From Flavobacterium salilacus subsp. salilacus (GTDB lineage Bacteria; Bacteroidota; Bacteroidia; Flavobacteriales; Flavobacteriaceae), in contig NZ_SKBP01000004.1 in assembly GCF_004634195.1 (NCBI RefSeq), positions 62,001 through 126,000 on the forward strand: a DNA stretch of 64,000 nucleotides, read 5' to 3'. Shown here piece after piece: positions 24,683-32,207 of the stretch (positions within the stretch are counted from its first letter, which is position 1; each line of letters starts with the position of its first letter). The position numbers were made by a program, and so were the translations under genes. The notes beneath the pieces were generated by a model that did no database searches, was not told where the DNA came from, and saw only the letters and a program-made list of their open reading frames with translations.

Positions 24683-25441
24683 ATGTTTGGAAAAAACCTC
24701 AAAAAAATACGCAGCGTACACGGAATGAGTCAGCAAGAATTTGCCGAACTATTTGATTTAAAGCGCGCTACACTTGGCGCGTATGAAGAAGACCGTAGTA
24801 ACCCCAAACTGGAAACCGTAGTAAAAATTGCTAAGCATTTTAGTATTGGTATAGAAGACTTGCTCACAAAAGAGCTTACCGTAAATCGATTGTTGCGCTT
24901 TAACGAAGCCATAACGGTAGTACCCGGAGAGCCTCAAACAAAAGGTATAGAGGGTATTGCGTGTATTACTGAGAATAATAAGGAGGATTTTATTAAACAA
25001 TACAGTATTGCTAATAATATTAGCAACATACAATTATCCCATGTTTATCTTCCCCACGTTAACGGAGCGCACAAGCTGGCTTTGGTAATAAATGATTTAA
25101 CCATGTCCGGCGGAGCAAACGGCTATTTGCCGAAAGATATGGTAATAGGCACACAAGTACCGCTAAATGAGATAGAGAAAGTAAACGGCGAGCTGGTGCT
25201 GGCAGTAACTGCTAAAGATATTTTTTTTAGAAAAATGAGTTATCAGGGCGACAAAGCAGTGCTAAAAGCCAACCACCCCGGTGTAGAGCCTATAGTGCTG
25301 AATACTTCCGAAATTTTAGGGTTGTGGGTAGTAATACATCTTTTCAGATATACCCTGCCTACTAATGATAATGAGCTGGAGCAACGCCTGTCTCAACTGG
25401 AAAATACTATTGCCTCGTTACGCCAAAAATCTTCATGGTAA
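24683..25441 (+). CDS. HTH regulator with S24/LexA-like C-terminal domain
   Basis: This 252-residue protein has an N-terminal Cro/C1 helix-turn-helix (residues 5-60, MSQQEFAELFDLKRATLGAYEE) and a C-terminal domain (about 115-220) with the layout of S24 repressors (VINDLTMSGG, PKDMVIGTQVP, FFRKMSYQGDKAVLKANHPG), then a short coiled coil. The canonical Ser before Met in the D-S-M motif is Thr here, and the Lys motif is shifted, so self-cleavage looks unlikely. It diverges from the PspA-flotillin operon. Three matching operators, one inside this gene, point to autoregulation and control of that operon. Confidence 0.88.
   Translation: MFGKNLKKIRSVHGMSQQEFAELFDLKRATLGAYEEDRSNPKLETVVKIAKHFSIGIEDLLTKELTVNRLLRFNEAITVVPGEPQTKGIEGIACITENNKEDFIKQYSIANNISNIQLSHVYLPHVNGAHKLALVINDLTMSGGANGYLPKDMVIGTQVPLNEIEKVNGELVLAVTAKDIFFRKMSYQGDKAVLKANHPGVEPIVLNTSEILGLWVVIHLFRYTLPTNDNELEQRLSQLENTIASLRQKSSW
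25008..25026. promoter_or_regulatory. Operator O3 inside the regulator gene
   Basis: TTGCTAAT-AAT-ATTAGCAA is an 8+8 inverted repeat with the same GCTAA-N5-TTAGC core as O1. It lies within codons 109-115, about 400 bp from O1, a spacing that could allow looping or a roadblock. Confidence 0.65.
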
Positions 25442-25446
25442 AAAAT

Positions 25447-25472
25447 AAGGGGTTGCTCCTCAGCAACCCCTT
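25447..25472 (+). terminator. Strong hairpin after the regulator gene
   Basis: AAGGGGTTGCT pairs with AGCAACCCCTT around 4 bases, right after the stop codon. It has no T-run, so it may act as a terminator or as a 3' end stabiliser. The rest of the gap to 25713 shows nothing further. Confidence 0.6.
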
Positions 25473-25713
25473 CCCTAAACTAGTCCTAAACGGGTTTATA
25501 GCCCCCCGTATGAACACAAAACACACTCTTTTCTCTAAGAAACTATTAAATAAAAACAAAGATAGAGGTTGTTATAAAGCCAAAACATACCCAACTATAG
25601 GTAATTTATTGTTTTCAACAAACTTTAATACAACAGGTTATAGCATCGTTAATATAGCAGCCTATACTTATTATCTGCTTCATACCGCACATATACATAC
25701 AAAACACTTTTTG

Positions 25714-25721
25714 TATCTTTG
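25714..25721 (+). promoter_or_regulatory. -7 box for the GNAT-nitrilase gene
   Basis: TATCTTTG matches TAnnTTTG, 18 bp before the ATG at 25740. Confidence 0.5.
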
Positions 25722-25739
25722 GGGAAAACCCATTGTTAT

Positions 25740-27308
25740 ATGCAAATTGAAATAAGTAAGGTTGAACTGCGTAACCTGCAAATAGAAGACTACAAACAGT
25801 TAAAACTTTCTATGCAACACGCCTATGGCGAACTCGAACAGGCATACTGGCAGGAAAGAGAGATAAAAAAACTTTTAAAAATATTTCCCGAAGGGCAACT
25901 GGTAGTGCTGGTAGATGGCAAAGTGGTGGGAGCAGCCCTGTCCTTAATAGTAGATTATAAAAAAGCTACCGGAAACCATACTTATGAAACCATAACCGGC
26001 AATTATACCTTTAACACCCATGATTACCAAGGTGAGGTGCTGTATGGTATAGATGTATTTATAGATCCTGATTACAGGGGGCTTCGTTTGGGCAGAAGAC
26101 TGTATGACACCCGTAAAGAACTGTGCGAACAGCTTAACCTGAAGTCTATAATATTTGCAGGACGAATACCCAACTATACAGCGCACGCCGATGAATATAC
26201 CCCAAAAGATTATATTGATAAAGTGCGCCTTAAAGAGGTACACGATCCCGTACTTTCGTTTCAGTTAAGTAATGATTTCCACGTAATAAAAGTAATGCGC
26301 AACTACCTGGAGGGCGACATCAGCTCGCAGGAGTATGCCGTACTTATGGAGTGGAACAATATTTATTATGACAAAAGCCCGAAACTGATTAACACGCGTA
26401 AAAGCGTTATCCGTTTAGGGTTAGTACAATGGCAAATGCGTCCGCTGGCAAATGTTGAAGCATTGTTTGAGCAAGCCGAATTTTTTATTGATGCCGTTTC
26501 GGGTTACGAAAGCGATTTTGCCCTGTTTCCCGAACTGTTTGTAGCGCCGCTAATGGCAGATTTTAACCACCTTAGCGAAGCCGATGCCATACGGGAAATT
26601 GCCCGCTATTGCGAACCGATACGGAAACGTTTTCAGGAAATGGCAATATCCTACAACATTAACATTATTACAGGAAGTATGCCCCATATGGAAAACGGCA
26701 ACCTGTATAATGTAGGCTTTTTATGTAAGCGTGACGGTACATCTGAAATGTACACCAAAATACACATTACTCCAAACGAAGTGCATTACTGGGGTATGAA
26801 AGGCGGTAGCGAAATAAGAACTTTTGATACCGATTGTGGCAGGATAGGTATTATGATATGTTATGACGTAGAGTTTCCCGAGCTTTCGCGCCTGATGGCA
26901 GACGAGGGTATGAACATACTTTTTGTACCTTTTCTTACCGATACTCAAAATGGTTATACCCGCGTAAAGCATTGTGCACAGGCACGCGCTATTGAAAATG
27001 AGTGTTATGTAGCCATAGCGGGCTGTGTGGGCAACCTGCCCAAAGTAAACAACATGGATATACAGTATGCCCAAACAGCCGTATTTACCCCTTCGGATTT
27101 TTCTTTTCCATCCAACGGGATTAAGGCAGAAACCACCCCGAATACGGAAATGACGCTTATTGTAGATGTTGATATTGACCTGCTGAAAGAACTACACGAA
27201 TATGGCAGTGTACGCATACTGAAAGACAGGCGCAACGACCTGTACTCTATTAAAAAACTAAGACAGCCTAACAACATAAGCCCCGATACCGATGCCCAAA
27301 CCTTTTAA
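25740..27308 (+). CDS. Fused GNAT acetyltransferase and carbon-nitrogen hydrolase
   Basis: The 522-residue protein joins two enzymes. Residues 1-200 form a GNAT N-acetyltransferase with the acetyl-CoA phrase YRGLRLGRRLYD. Residues about 225-510 form a nitrilase-superfamily hydrolase with the full triad Glu265 (LFPELF), Lys340 (TKIHITP) and Cys374 (MICYDVEFPE). Such fusions are known in Bacteroidota and some other phyla; the substrate is not established, though an amide-bond hydrolase acting with an acyl transfer step is implied. The ATG at 25740 follows a -7 box at the usual distance. An SDR gene follows 21 bp later. Confidence 0.92.
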   Translation: MQIEISKVELRNLQIEDYKQLKLSMQHAYGELEQAYWQEREIKKLLKIFPEGQLVVLVDGKVVGAALSLIVDYKKATGNHTYETITGNYTFNTHDYQGEVLYGIDVFIDPDYRGLRLGRRLYDTRKELCEQLNLKSIIFAGRIPNYTAHADEYTPKDYIDKVRLKEVHDPVLSFQLSNDFHVIKVMRNYLEGDISSQEYAVLMEWNNIYYDKSPKLINTRKSVIRLGLVQWQMRPLANVEALFEQAEFFIDAVSGYESDFALFPELFVAPLMADFNHLSEADAIREIARYCEPIRKRFQEMAISYNINIITGSMPHMENGNLYNVGFLCKRDGTSEMYTKIHITPNEVHYWGMKGGSEIRTFDTDCGRIGIMICYDVEFPELSRLMADEGMNILFVPFLTDTQNGYTRVKHCAQARAIENECYVAIAGCVGNLPKVNNMDIQYAQTAVFTPSDFSFPSNGIKAETTPNTEMTLIVDVDIDLLKELHEYGSVRILKDRRNDLYSIKKLRQPNNISPDTDAQTF

Positions 27309-27329
27309 TCATAAAACTATAAAATTATA

Positions 27330-28133
27330 ATGGTGCAAATATCCATATTAGGGTGTGGCTGGCTGGGACTTCCTTTGGCAAAACAACTCATAGCGCAAGG
27401 AAACGCCGTAAAGGGCACAACAACCACGCCCGAAAAAACAGCTGTTTTGCAACAGGCAGGCATCAACCCTTATGTTATAACCCTGCATGAGAACAGAATT
27501 GAAGGTGATATTGGTGCGTTTCTCAGCGGAAGTGAGGTATTGATACTTGATGTTCCGCCGGGAGTACGCAAAAATGACAGTGAAAATTTTGTGGCTAAGA
27601 TAATTACGCTCATTCCTGCTATAGTTGCTTCGGGGATAACCAAAGTACTATTTGTAAGTTCTACCTCCGTTTATGGAGAAATTGATGGTATTGTTACCGA
27701 AGCTGCTATACCAAACCCTGAAACGGAGAGCGGCAGGCAGTTACTCGAAACAGAGTTGCTTTTGCAAAGCAACGTTAATTTTAAAACCACCATAGTACGT
27801 TTTGGCGGTCTTATAGGCGATGACCGCCACCCTGTATATTACCTTGCCGGTAAAACAAACATCAGTAATCCAAATGCCGTAATCAACCTTGTTCATCGTG
27901 ACGATTGTATGGGCATTATCCTGAAAATAATAGAGACGGGTGCCTGGGATGATGTTTTTAATGCCGTTACGCCTTATCATCCTACACGACAGGAATACTA
28001 TACCAAGGCAGCAAAAGAAAGGAAATTACCTGTACCCCTATTTAACAGCGAAGAACCGTCAATAACAAAAAGGATAGCCTCTAACAGGGTAAAGCAGGTT
28101 TTGGGATATTGTTTTAAATACAGTAATTTATAG
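27330..28133 (+). CDS. Atypical SDR-family NAD(P)-binding protein (YeeZ-like)
   Basis: This 267-residue protein starts with a Rossmann dinucleotide motif ISILGCGWLGLPLA and continues as an extended/atypical short-chain dehydrogenase: VLILDVPPGVR, VLFVSSTSVYGEIDG with the Ser/Tyr region of epimerases, and NLVHRDDC near residue 190. The family (YeeZ type) is commonly annotated as NAD-dependent epimerase/dehydratase, but its substrate is unknown. The gene lies 21 bp after the GNAT-nitrilase gene and has no promoter box of its own, so the two are probably co-transcribed. Confidence 0.82.
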   Translation: MVQISILGCGWLGLPLAKQLIAQGNAVKGTTTTPEKTAVLQQAGINPYVITLHENRIEGDIGAFLSGSEVLILDVPPGVRKNDSENFVAKIITLIPAIVASGITKVLFVSSTSVYGEIDGIVTEAAIPNPETESGRQLLETELLLQSNVNFKTTIVRFGGLIGDDRHPVYYLAGKTNISNPNAVINLVHRDDCMGIILKIIETGAWDDVFNAVTPYHPTRQEYYTKAAKERKLPVPLFNSEEPSITKRIASNRVKQVLGYCFKYSNL

Positions 28134-28236
28134 GGATATAAAAAAATACTGCCCCGGATAAACGCATTACCAAGAGCAGTACTTATAAATTAGCTGGATG
28201 TGATGTAAAATAAAGAAATTCTTATGACTTAAAATG

Positions 28237-28264
28237 GCGGAAAAACCGCAATTAACATTTTTTT
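28237..28264. repeat. GCGG-N5-CCGCAATTAACA element, copy 1
   Basis: A small hairpin (GCGG-AAAAA-CCGC) is followed by AATTAACA and a run of seven T. It lies past the end of the response regulator gene; a related copy in the same orientation lies before that gene (29057-29081). Confidence 0.5.
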
Positions 28265-28334
28265 AAGAATTCATTTTTAGGTAAAAAATCCAGTAAAATA
28301 AAGGCTTTTTGATAACTATATAATAACAATTAGA

Positions 28335-28997
28335 TTAAATGTAACCTTGTTTGCGAGCCTCAAATATCAGCTCTTCATCACCTCCTTCTATATCCAGTAA
28401 ACGCTTTATTCTGTACTTTCGTTTCTCAATACCGCTTACGGTGAGTGGTATATATTTATCCAGGTTTTTATTCTTAATTCCTTTGGCAAGTAGTTTTATA
28501 ATGCGAATATCCAGTTCGTCGAGCAATATACCGTTGCTCATTCTTTTTTGAAAATCCGATACGGTTTTTGAATAATAATTCTCTCCTGCAAGTACTGCTT
28601 TAAAACCTTCAAAAAGTTCATCGGTAGTACAATCGCTTTTATTGATAAACCCTTCGGGGTTTATTGTTTCCAGGATACGCCCCATAATATCGACCTCTTT
28701 GTGCATGGTCATCATTATAATTTTGCATTCGGGCATTACTTCGCGCAACAACCCTGCCATATCTGCCCCGGAATAAAGTTCTTTTTCTGCATAGTCAGGT
28801 ATGCTGTAATCTACTACTGCTATATCAAACGGATCATTTTTATAATTATGGATTAATTCATAAGCCGATTTGCAATCAGTGGCTTTAATAAAATCAAGAT
28901 TACCGCGTTCTTCATTCAAGGATTTAAAAATAGCATGATAACCCTCGAGAACTACAACATGGTCATCTATCGCAAGGACATGTAATACTTTTTTCAA
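28335..28997 (-). CDS. Response regulator with a LuxR/NarL-like output domain
   Basis: The 220-residue protein has a receiver domain (1-130) with DDH at the acidic pocket, the phospho-acceptor in AVVDYSIP, the Thr of MMTMH and Lys in INKSD. A short C-terminal helix-turn-helix (about 160-210, LDELDIRIIKLLAKGIKNKNLDKYIPLTVSGIEKRKYRIKRLL in outline) is NarL/LuxR-like but lacks some usual residues. No histidine kinase gene adjoins it, so its partner is elsewhere. The gene stands alone between two copies of a GCGG-CCGC element, with a -7 box at 29026-29033. Confidence 0.85.
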   Translation of the reverse strand: MKKVLHVLAIDDHVVVLEGYHAIFKSLNEERGNLDFIKATDCKSAYELIHNYKNDPFDIAVVDYSIPDYAEKELYSGADMAGLLREVMPECKIIMMTMHKEVDIMGRILETINPEGFINKSDCTTDELFEGFKAVLAGENYYSKTVSDFQKRMSNGILLDELDIRIIKLLAKGIKNKNLDKYIPLTVSGIEKRKYRIKRLLDIEGGDEELIFEARKQGYI

Positions 28998-29025
28998 GTT
29001 GGATTGTATTTATTTTGTGGGTGGA

Positions 29026-29033
29026 CAAAGTTA
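29026..29033 (-). promoter_or_regulatory. -7 box for the response regulator gene
   Basis: The minus strand reads TAACTTTG (TAnnTTTG), 28 bp before the ATG at 28997. Confidence 0.5.
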
Positions 29034-29056
29034 ATTCTTAAATATATATTTTTCCT

Positions 29057-29081
29057 GCGGTTTTCCCGCAATTAACAATTT
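29057..29081. repeat. GCGG-N5-CCGCAATTAACA element, copy 2
   Basis: GCGG-TTTTC-CCGC followed by AATTAACAATTT. It shares arms and the downstream word with copy 1 at 28237-28264 and lies in the -33 and upstream region of the response regulator promoter. Confidence 0.5.
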
Positions 29082-29262
29082 AGGTATGAATCACAACAGG
29101 AACATGATACTGCTGTGGTTCAGCAGAATACTATGTATATCTTGCTATGTATACATTAAAAACTATTCCTCCTGAAAATAGTTAAAATATATAACATACA
29201 ATATTTTTTTAACAAATATTATGATTGTATTGATTTGGCATTATGTTTAAACAACAAGTATC

Positions 29263-29310
29263 ATCCAAGTTAAAAAAACTATATATTAGCACGCTAATCC
29301 AAGTTAAAAA
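29263..29310 (+). repeat. Direct repeat ATCCAAGTTAAAAA flanking a TTAGC-GCTAA palindrome
   Basis: The 14-base word occurs at 29263-29276 and 29297-29310, with TTAGC-AC-GCTAA between them. The second copy ends at the ATG of the following secreted protein gene, which has no clear -7 box. Confidence 0.5.
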
Positions 29311-29918
29311 TGAAACTATTATTTATCATATCAATCGCTTTTTTTTCCATTAATTTAAATGCCCAATTCTATAACGGCAGCATCACGCTTAACGACGGGA
29401 AAAAATTAACCGGTCTTATTGAATTTAATTATGACAACGGTATCAATTATATGCAATCTGAAGATGATGATGATTTTTTGGCTATCTCTGCAGATGACAT
29501 CCGGTTAGTACAAGCAACGATTAATGATATAGATGAAAATTTTGTTTTCCTCGATGCTCCTTTCGCTTTAAGTAAAAAAAATGAAAGTGAAAGTATAAGA
29601 AAAAGGCTTTTTCGTATTATGGTACAAGGACGGGTTACACTGTTAGAGTACACCCCTTCCAGCGCATTACTGATATTATCCTCAAGCGATATAAACGTTT
29701 TATATCTGAGAAAAACGGATAACGAAATACCAAAAATGTTCTCATATATACAAAAAGGGGCTATAATTGGTGCGAGATACCAACATAGGAATTTTAAGGA
29801 ATTTACTGCTGAATATTTCTCCGACTGTGCAATACTTGTAGAAAAAATTAATAATAAAGATTTTAAAGCCAAACACTCTCTTGAAGTTGTTGAGTTTTAT
29901 AACAACAATTGTAACTAA
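29310..29918 (+). CDS. Secreted protein of unknown function
   Basis: The 202-residue protein begins with a signal peptide (MKLLFIISIAFFSINLNAQ), so it is exported to the periplasm or outer membrane. The mature part starts with FYNGSITLNDGKKLTGLIEFNY, a beta-hairpin-like pattern seen in many small Bacteroidota secreted proteins. An acidic patch EDDDDF and a C-terminal CAILVEKINNKDF follow. No catalytic motif or known domain was recognised. It is a single-gene unit with a direct repeat immediately upstream and a strong terminator downstream, and it is more AT-rich than the flanking enzymes. Confidence 0.75.
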   Translation: MKLLFIISIAFFSINLNAQFYNGSITLNDGKKLTGLIEFNYDNGINYMQSEDDDDFLAISADDIRLVQATINDIDENFVFLDAPFALSKKNESESIRKRLFRIMVQGRVTLLEYTPSSALLILSSSDINVLYLRKTDNEIPKMFSYIQKGAIIGARYQHRNFKEFTAEYFSDCAILVEKINNKDFKAKHSLEVVEFYNNNCN

Positions 29919-29924
29919 TAAAAA

Positions 29925-29956
29925 TGCCCCCAAATAGTGTCTAACTTTTTGGGGGC
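29925..29956. terminator. Bidirectional terminator between convergent genes
   Basis: TGCCCCCAAA pairs with TTTGGGGGCA around a 12-base loop, between the secreted protein gene and the leftward M13 peptidase gene. Confidence 0.8.
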
Positions 29957-29977
29957 AGTTCATTACATGACTTTTTA

Positions 29978-32041
29978 TTACCAAATTTTTACTCTTTTGT
30001 CCGGCTCTATATACATACCGTCCCCTTTATTAATATCAAATGCTTCATAAAAAGCATCCACATTTTGCAGCGGTACATAAGCCCTGTACATGCCTGGCGA
30101 ATGCGGGTCGGTTTTTACCTGGTTTTTTATCGCCTCATCCCTCATCTTGGTTCTCCATATAGTAGCCCACGAGATAAAGAAACGCTGCTCCGGTGTATAA
30201 CCGTCTATAAGACCCGGACTACCTTGCTTTTTAAGGTAAAGTTGCAGCCCGTCATAAGCGGCATTAACACCACCAAGATCGCCTATGTTTTCACCCAGTG
30301 TAAATTTACCATCCACGTATGTGCCCGGCAGCGGTTGTAACTGGCTGTATTGGTCGGCAAGTGCGCCGCCAAGCCCTGTAAACTTCTCAAGGTCTTCATC
30401 GCTCCACCAGTTTATAAGGTTACCATCAGCGTTATAACGAGAACCCGAATCGTCAAAACCATGTGATATTTCGTGTCCTATTACGGCACCAATACCGCCA
30501 TAGTTAACCGCTTCATCAGCTTTATAGTCATAAAAAGGCGGTTGTAATATTCCTGCCGGAAAAACAATCTCATTATATGCCGGATTAAAATAGGCATTAA
30601 CAATTTGCGGTGCCATGTGCCACTCATCTTTATCTACAGGTTTGTGCAGTTTTTCAATATCCTCATTATAGTTAAAGCGGGAAATATTCATCATATTGGT
30701 AAAAAGGTCACCGCCTGCTTCGGGGCTTTTAATAGCTAATGCCGAATAGTCTTTCCATTTATCTGGATATCCTATTTTTACTCTTAGTTTTCGTAGTTTT
30801 TGTATCGCATTTTCGCGGGTAGATTTTGCCATCCATGGCAACCTGTTAATACGGTTTTCAAAAGCCTGCATTACATTGGCTATCATACTCTCAGCTTTTG
30901 CTTTCGCTTCCGCCGGGAATTTTTCGGCTACATACAGTTTACCCAATGCTTCGCCCACAGTACCATTTATGGTTTTTAACGCATTTATATCGCGTTTTTC
31001 TTCTTTTAGTGCTCCGCGAAGTGTTTGGCTATAAAACTCCCAATCGGCAGTTTCTATATCAGTAGTAAGATATCCCGAAGCCCTGTTGATTAAAGTCCAC
31101 TTCATGTAATCTTTCCAGTCCTGAACTTTGTTTTGCTCCAGCAAATGGTTAAGGAAAATCATATATTTAGGTTGCGACACAACAAGTGTATCTATATTGC
31201 TTACACCAATATCCGTAAGGTATTTATCCCAATTTATAACAGGGGTAAGCTCTTGCAGTCCGGCAACCGTCATAGGGTTATAAGTATTTCTTCTGTCGCG
31301 GCGTTCCACCCTGTCCAGTCGGGGTTGTGCCATTGCGGTTTCCATTTCCAGTATATTTTTTGCCCCTTTTTGTGCCTCTGCATCATTATATCCTAAATAT
31401 TTCAGCATATGGGCTACGTGAAGCATATACTTTTCTCGCTTCTCTTGAGAGTCTTTATCATCAGATACGTAGTAATCTCTGTCGGGTAAACCCAAACTGC
31501 CCACGCCTATATATACCACATTTCGGTTACTGTCTTTGGCATCAGTACTCACTCCCGCACCAAAAAATCCGAGACCGCCAAGAGGCTCCATCTCGGTCAA
31601 TAAAGTCTGTAAATCCTGTACATTTTCAATCTTATCTATTTTTGCCAAATACGGTTTTAGCGGTTCGACTCCCTTTTTATTTCGGGCTACAGTATCCATA
31701 ATAGAACGATACAGGCTTGCTGCTTTGCCCTGATCGCTGTTTGGGTCTAAGCCCTTGTTGGCTGCCGCTCTTTTCAATATTGCGAGAGCATCGTTATTAG
31801 TTTGCTCGCGCAGCTCGTCAAAACTGCCCCAACGGGTTTTATCGCCCGGAATTTCGGTATTATCTACCCATGTACCGTTTACATATCTGAAAAAATCTTC
31901 GCTCGGCTCAACCGATTTATCCATATACGATAAGTTAATGCCCGGCTTCGACTGGTTATTGTTTTTAGTTTGTGCATTACATACTGCTCCACCAAGCATT
32001 ATAACTACACTGGTAATAGTTGCTGTTTTGTTTAGTTTCAT
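29978..32041 (-). CDS. M13 family zinc metallopeptidase (neprilysin/PepO-like)
   Basis: The 687-residue protein is a full-length M13 endopeptidase that cleaves peptides outside the cytoplasm. A signal peptide (MKLNKTATITSVVIMLGGAVCNAQ) is followed by the M13 N-terminal domain (FFRYVNGTWVDNTEIPGD). The catalytic domain has NAYFNPAYNEIVFPAGILQPP, the zinc motif HEISH with His523, Glu524 and His527, and ENIGDLGG with Glu584 and Asp588. It ends with RVKIW, matching the family's C-terminal xxxW. It is a single-gene unit. Confidence 0.95.
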   Translation of the reverse strand: MKLNKTATITSVVIMLGGAVCNAQTKNNNQSKPGINLSYMDKSVEPSEDFFRYVNGTWVDNTEIPGDKTRWGSFDELREQTNNDALAILKRAAANKGLDPNSDQGKAASLYRSIMDTVARNKKGVEPLKPYLAKIDKIENVQDLQTLLTEMEPLGGLGFFGAGVSTDAKDSNRNVVYIGVGSLGLPDRDYYVSDDKDSQEKREKYMLHVAHMLKYLGYNDAEAQKGAKNILEMETAMAQPRLDRVERRDRRNTYNPMTVAGLQELTPVINWDKYLTDIGVSNIDTLVVSQPKYMIFLNHLLEQNKVQDWKDYMKWTLINRASGYLTTDIETADWEFYSQTLRGALKEEKRDINALKTINGTVGEALGKLYVAEKFPAEAKAKAESMIANVMQAFENRINRLPWMAKSTRENAIQKLRKLRVKIGYPDKWKDYSALAIKSPEAGGDLFTNMMNISRFNYNEDIEKLHKPVDKDEWHMAPQIVNAYFNPAYNEIVFPAGILQPPFYDYKADEAVNYGGIGAVIGHEISHGFDDSGSRYNADGNLINWWSDEDLEKFTGLGGALADQYSQLQPLPGTYVDGKFTLGENIGDLGGVNAAYDGLQLYLKKQGSPGLIDGYTPEQRFFISWATIWRTKMRDEAIKNQVKTDPHSPGMYRAYVPLQNVDAFYEAFDINKGDGMYIEPDKRVKIW

Positions 32042-32067
32042 ATCATCCGTTTTAATCCATATTTTTA

Positions 32068-32075
32068 CAAAAATA
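32068..32075 (-). promoter_or_regulatory. -7 box for the M13 peptidase gene
   Basis: The minus strand reads TATTTTTG (TAnnTTTG), 26 bp before the ATG at 32041. Confidence 0.5.
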
Positions 32076-32182
32076 TAAAGTTACCTCAAAAAGCCATTCC
32101 AAAAGTAAAAAAAGTAAATTTTAGATTATTTTTTAACGTTGTAAAACCTGCTTTACCTGTATTTTAATCGGCTTTCCTTTCG

Positions 32183-32190
32183 TAATTTTG
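32183..32190 (+). promoter_or_regulatory. -7 box for the SCO1/SenC gene
   Basis: TAATTTTG matches TAnnTTTG, 17 bp before the ATG at 32208. Confidence 0.5.
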
Positions 32191-32207
32191 CAAAAAATTA
32201 TCCTGAT

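Larger units (their letters stand above)
28998..29309. other. Intergenic stretch with promoter, hairpin element and direct repeats
   Basis: This 312-bp gap between divergent genes holds the -7 box of the response regulator, the second GCGG-CCGC element (29057-29081), a small hairpin at 29112-29128 (CTGCTG/CAGCAG), and two copies of ATCCAAGTTAAAAA 34 bp apart near the right end. A 29-codon reading frame at 29086 was judged incidental. Confidence 0.6.

Noticed and set aside
14800..25441. The stress operon considered as a prophage or integrated element
   Set aside because: No integrase, structural phage gene, tRNA target or direct-repeat ends were seen; apart from the HNH gene its composition resembles the rest of the window.
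25435..25755. A 106-codon open frame between the S24-like regulator and the GNAT-nitrilase gene
   Set aside because: It overlaps both neighbours, runs through the hairpin at 25447-25472 and the -7 box at 25714, and its product has no domain-like composition.
25740..27308. GNAT-nitrilase fusion as a novel domain combination
   Set aside because: This fusion is already known in Bacteroidota and other bacteria; it is annotated but not listed as new.
29086..29175. A 29-codon frame in the gap between the response regulator and the secreted protein gene
   Set aside because: It contains a hairpin, has no promoter box and its sequence shows no signal or domain.
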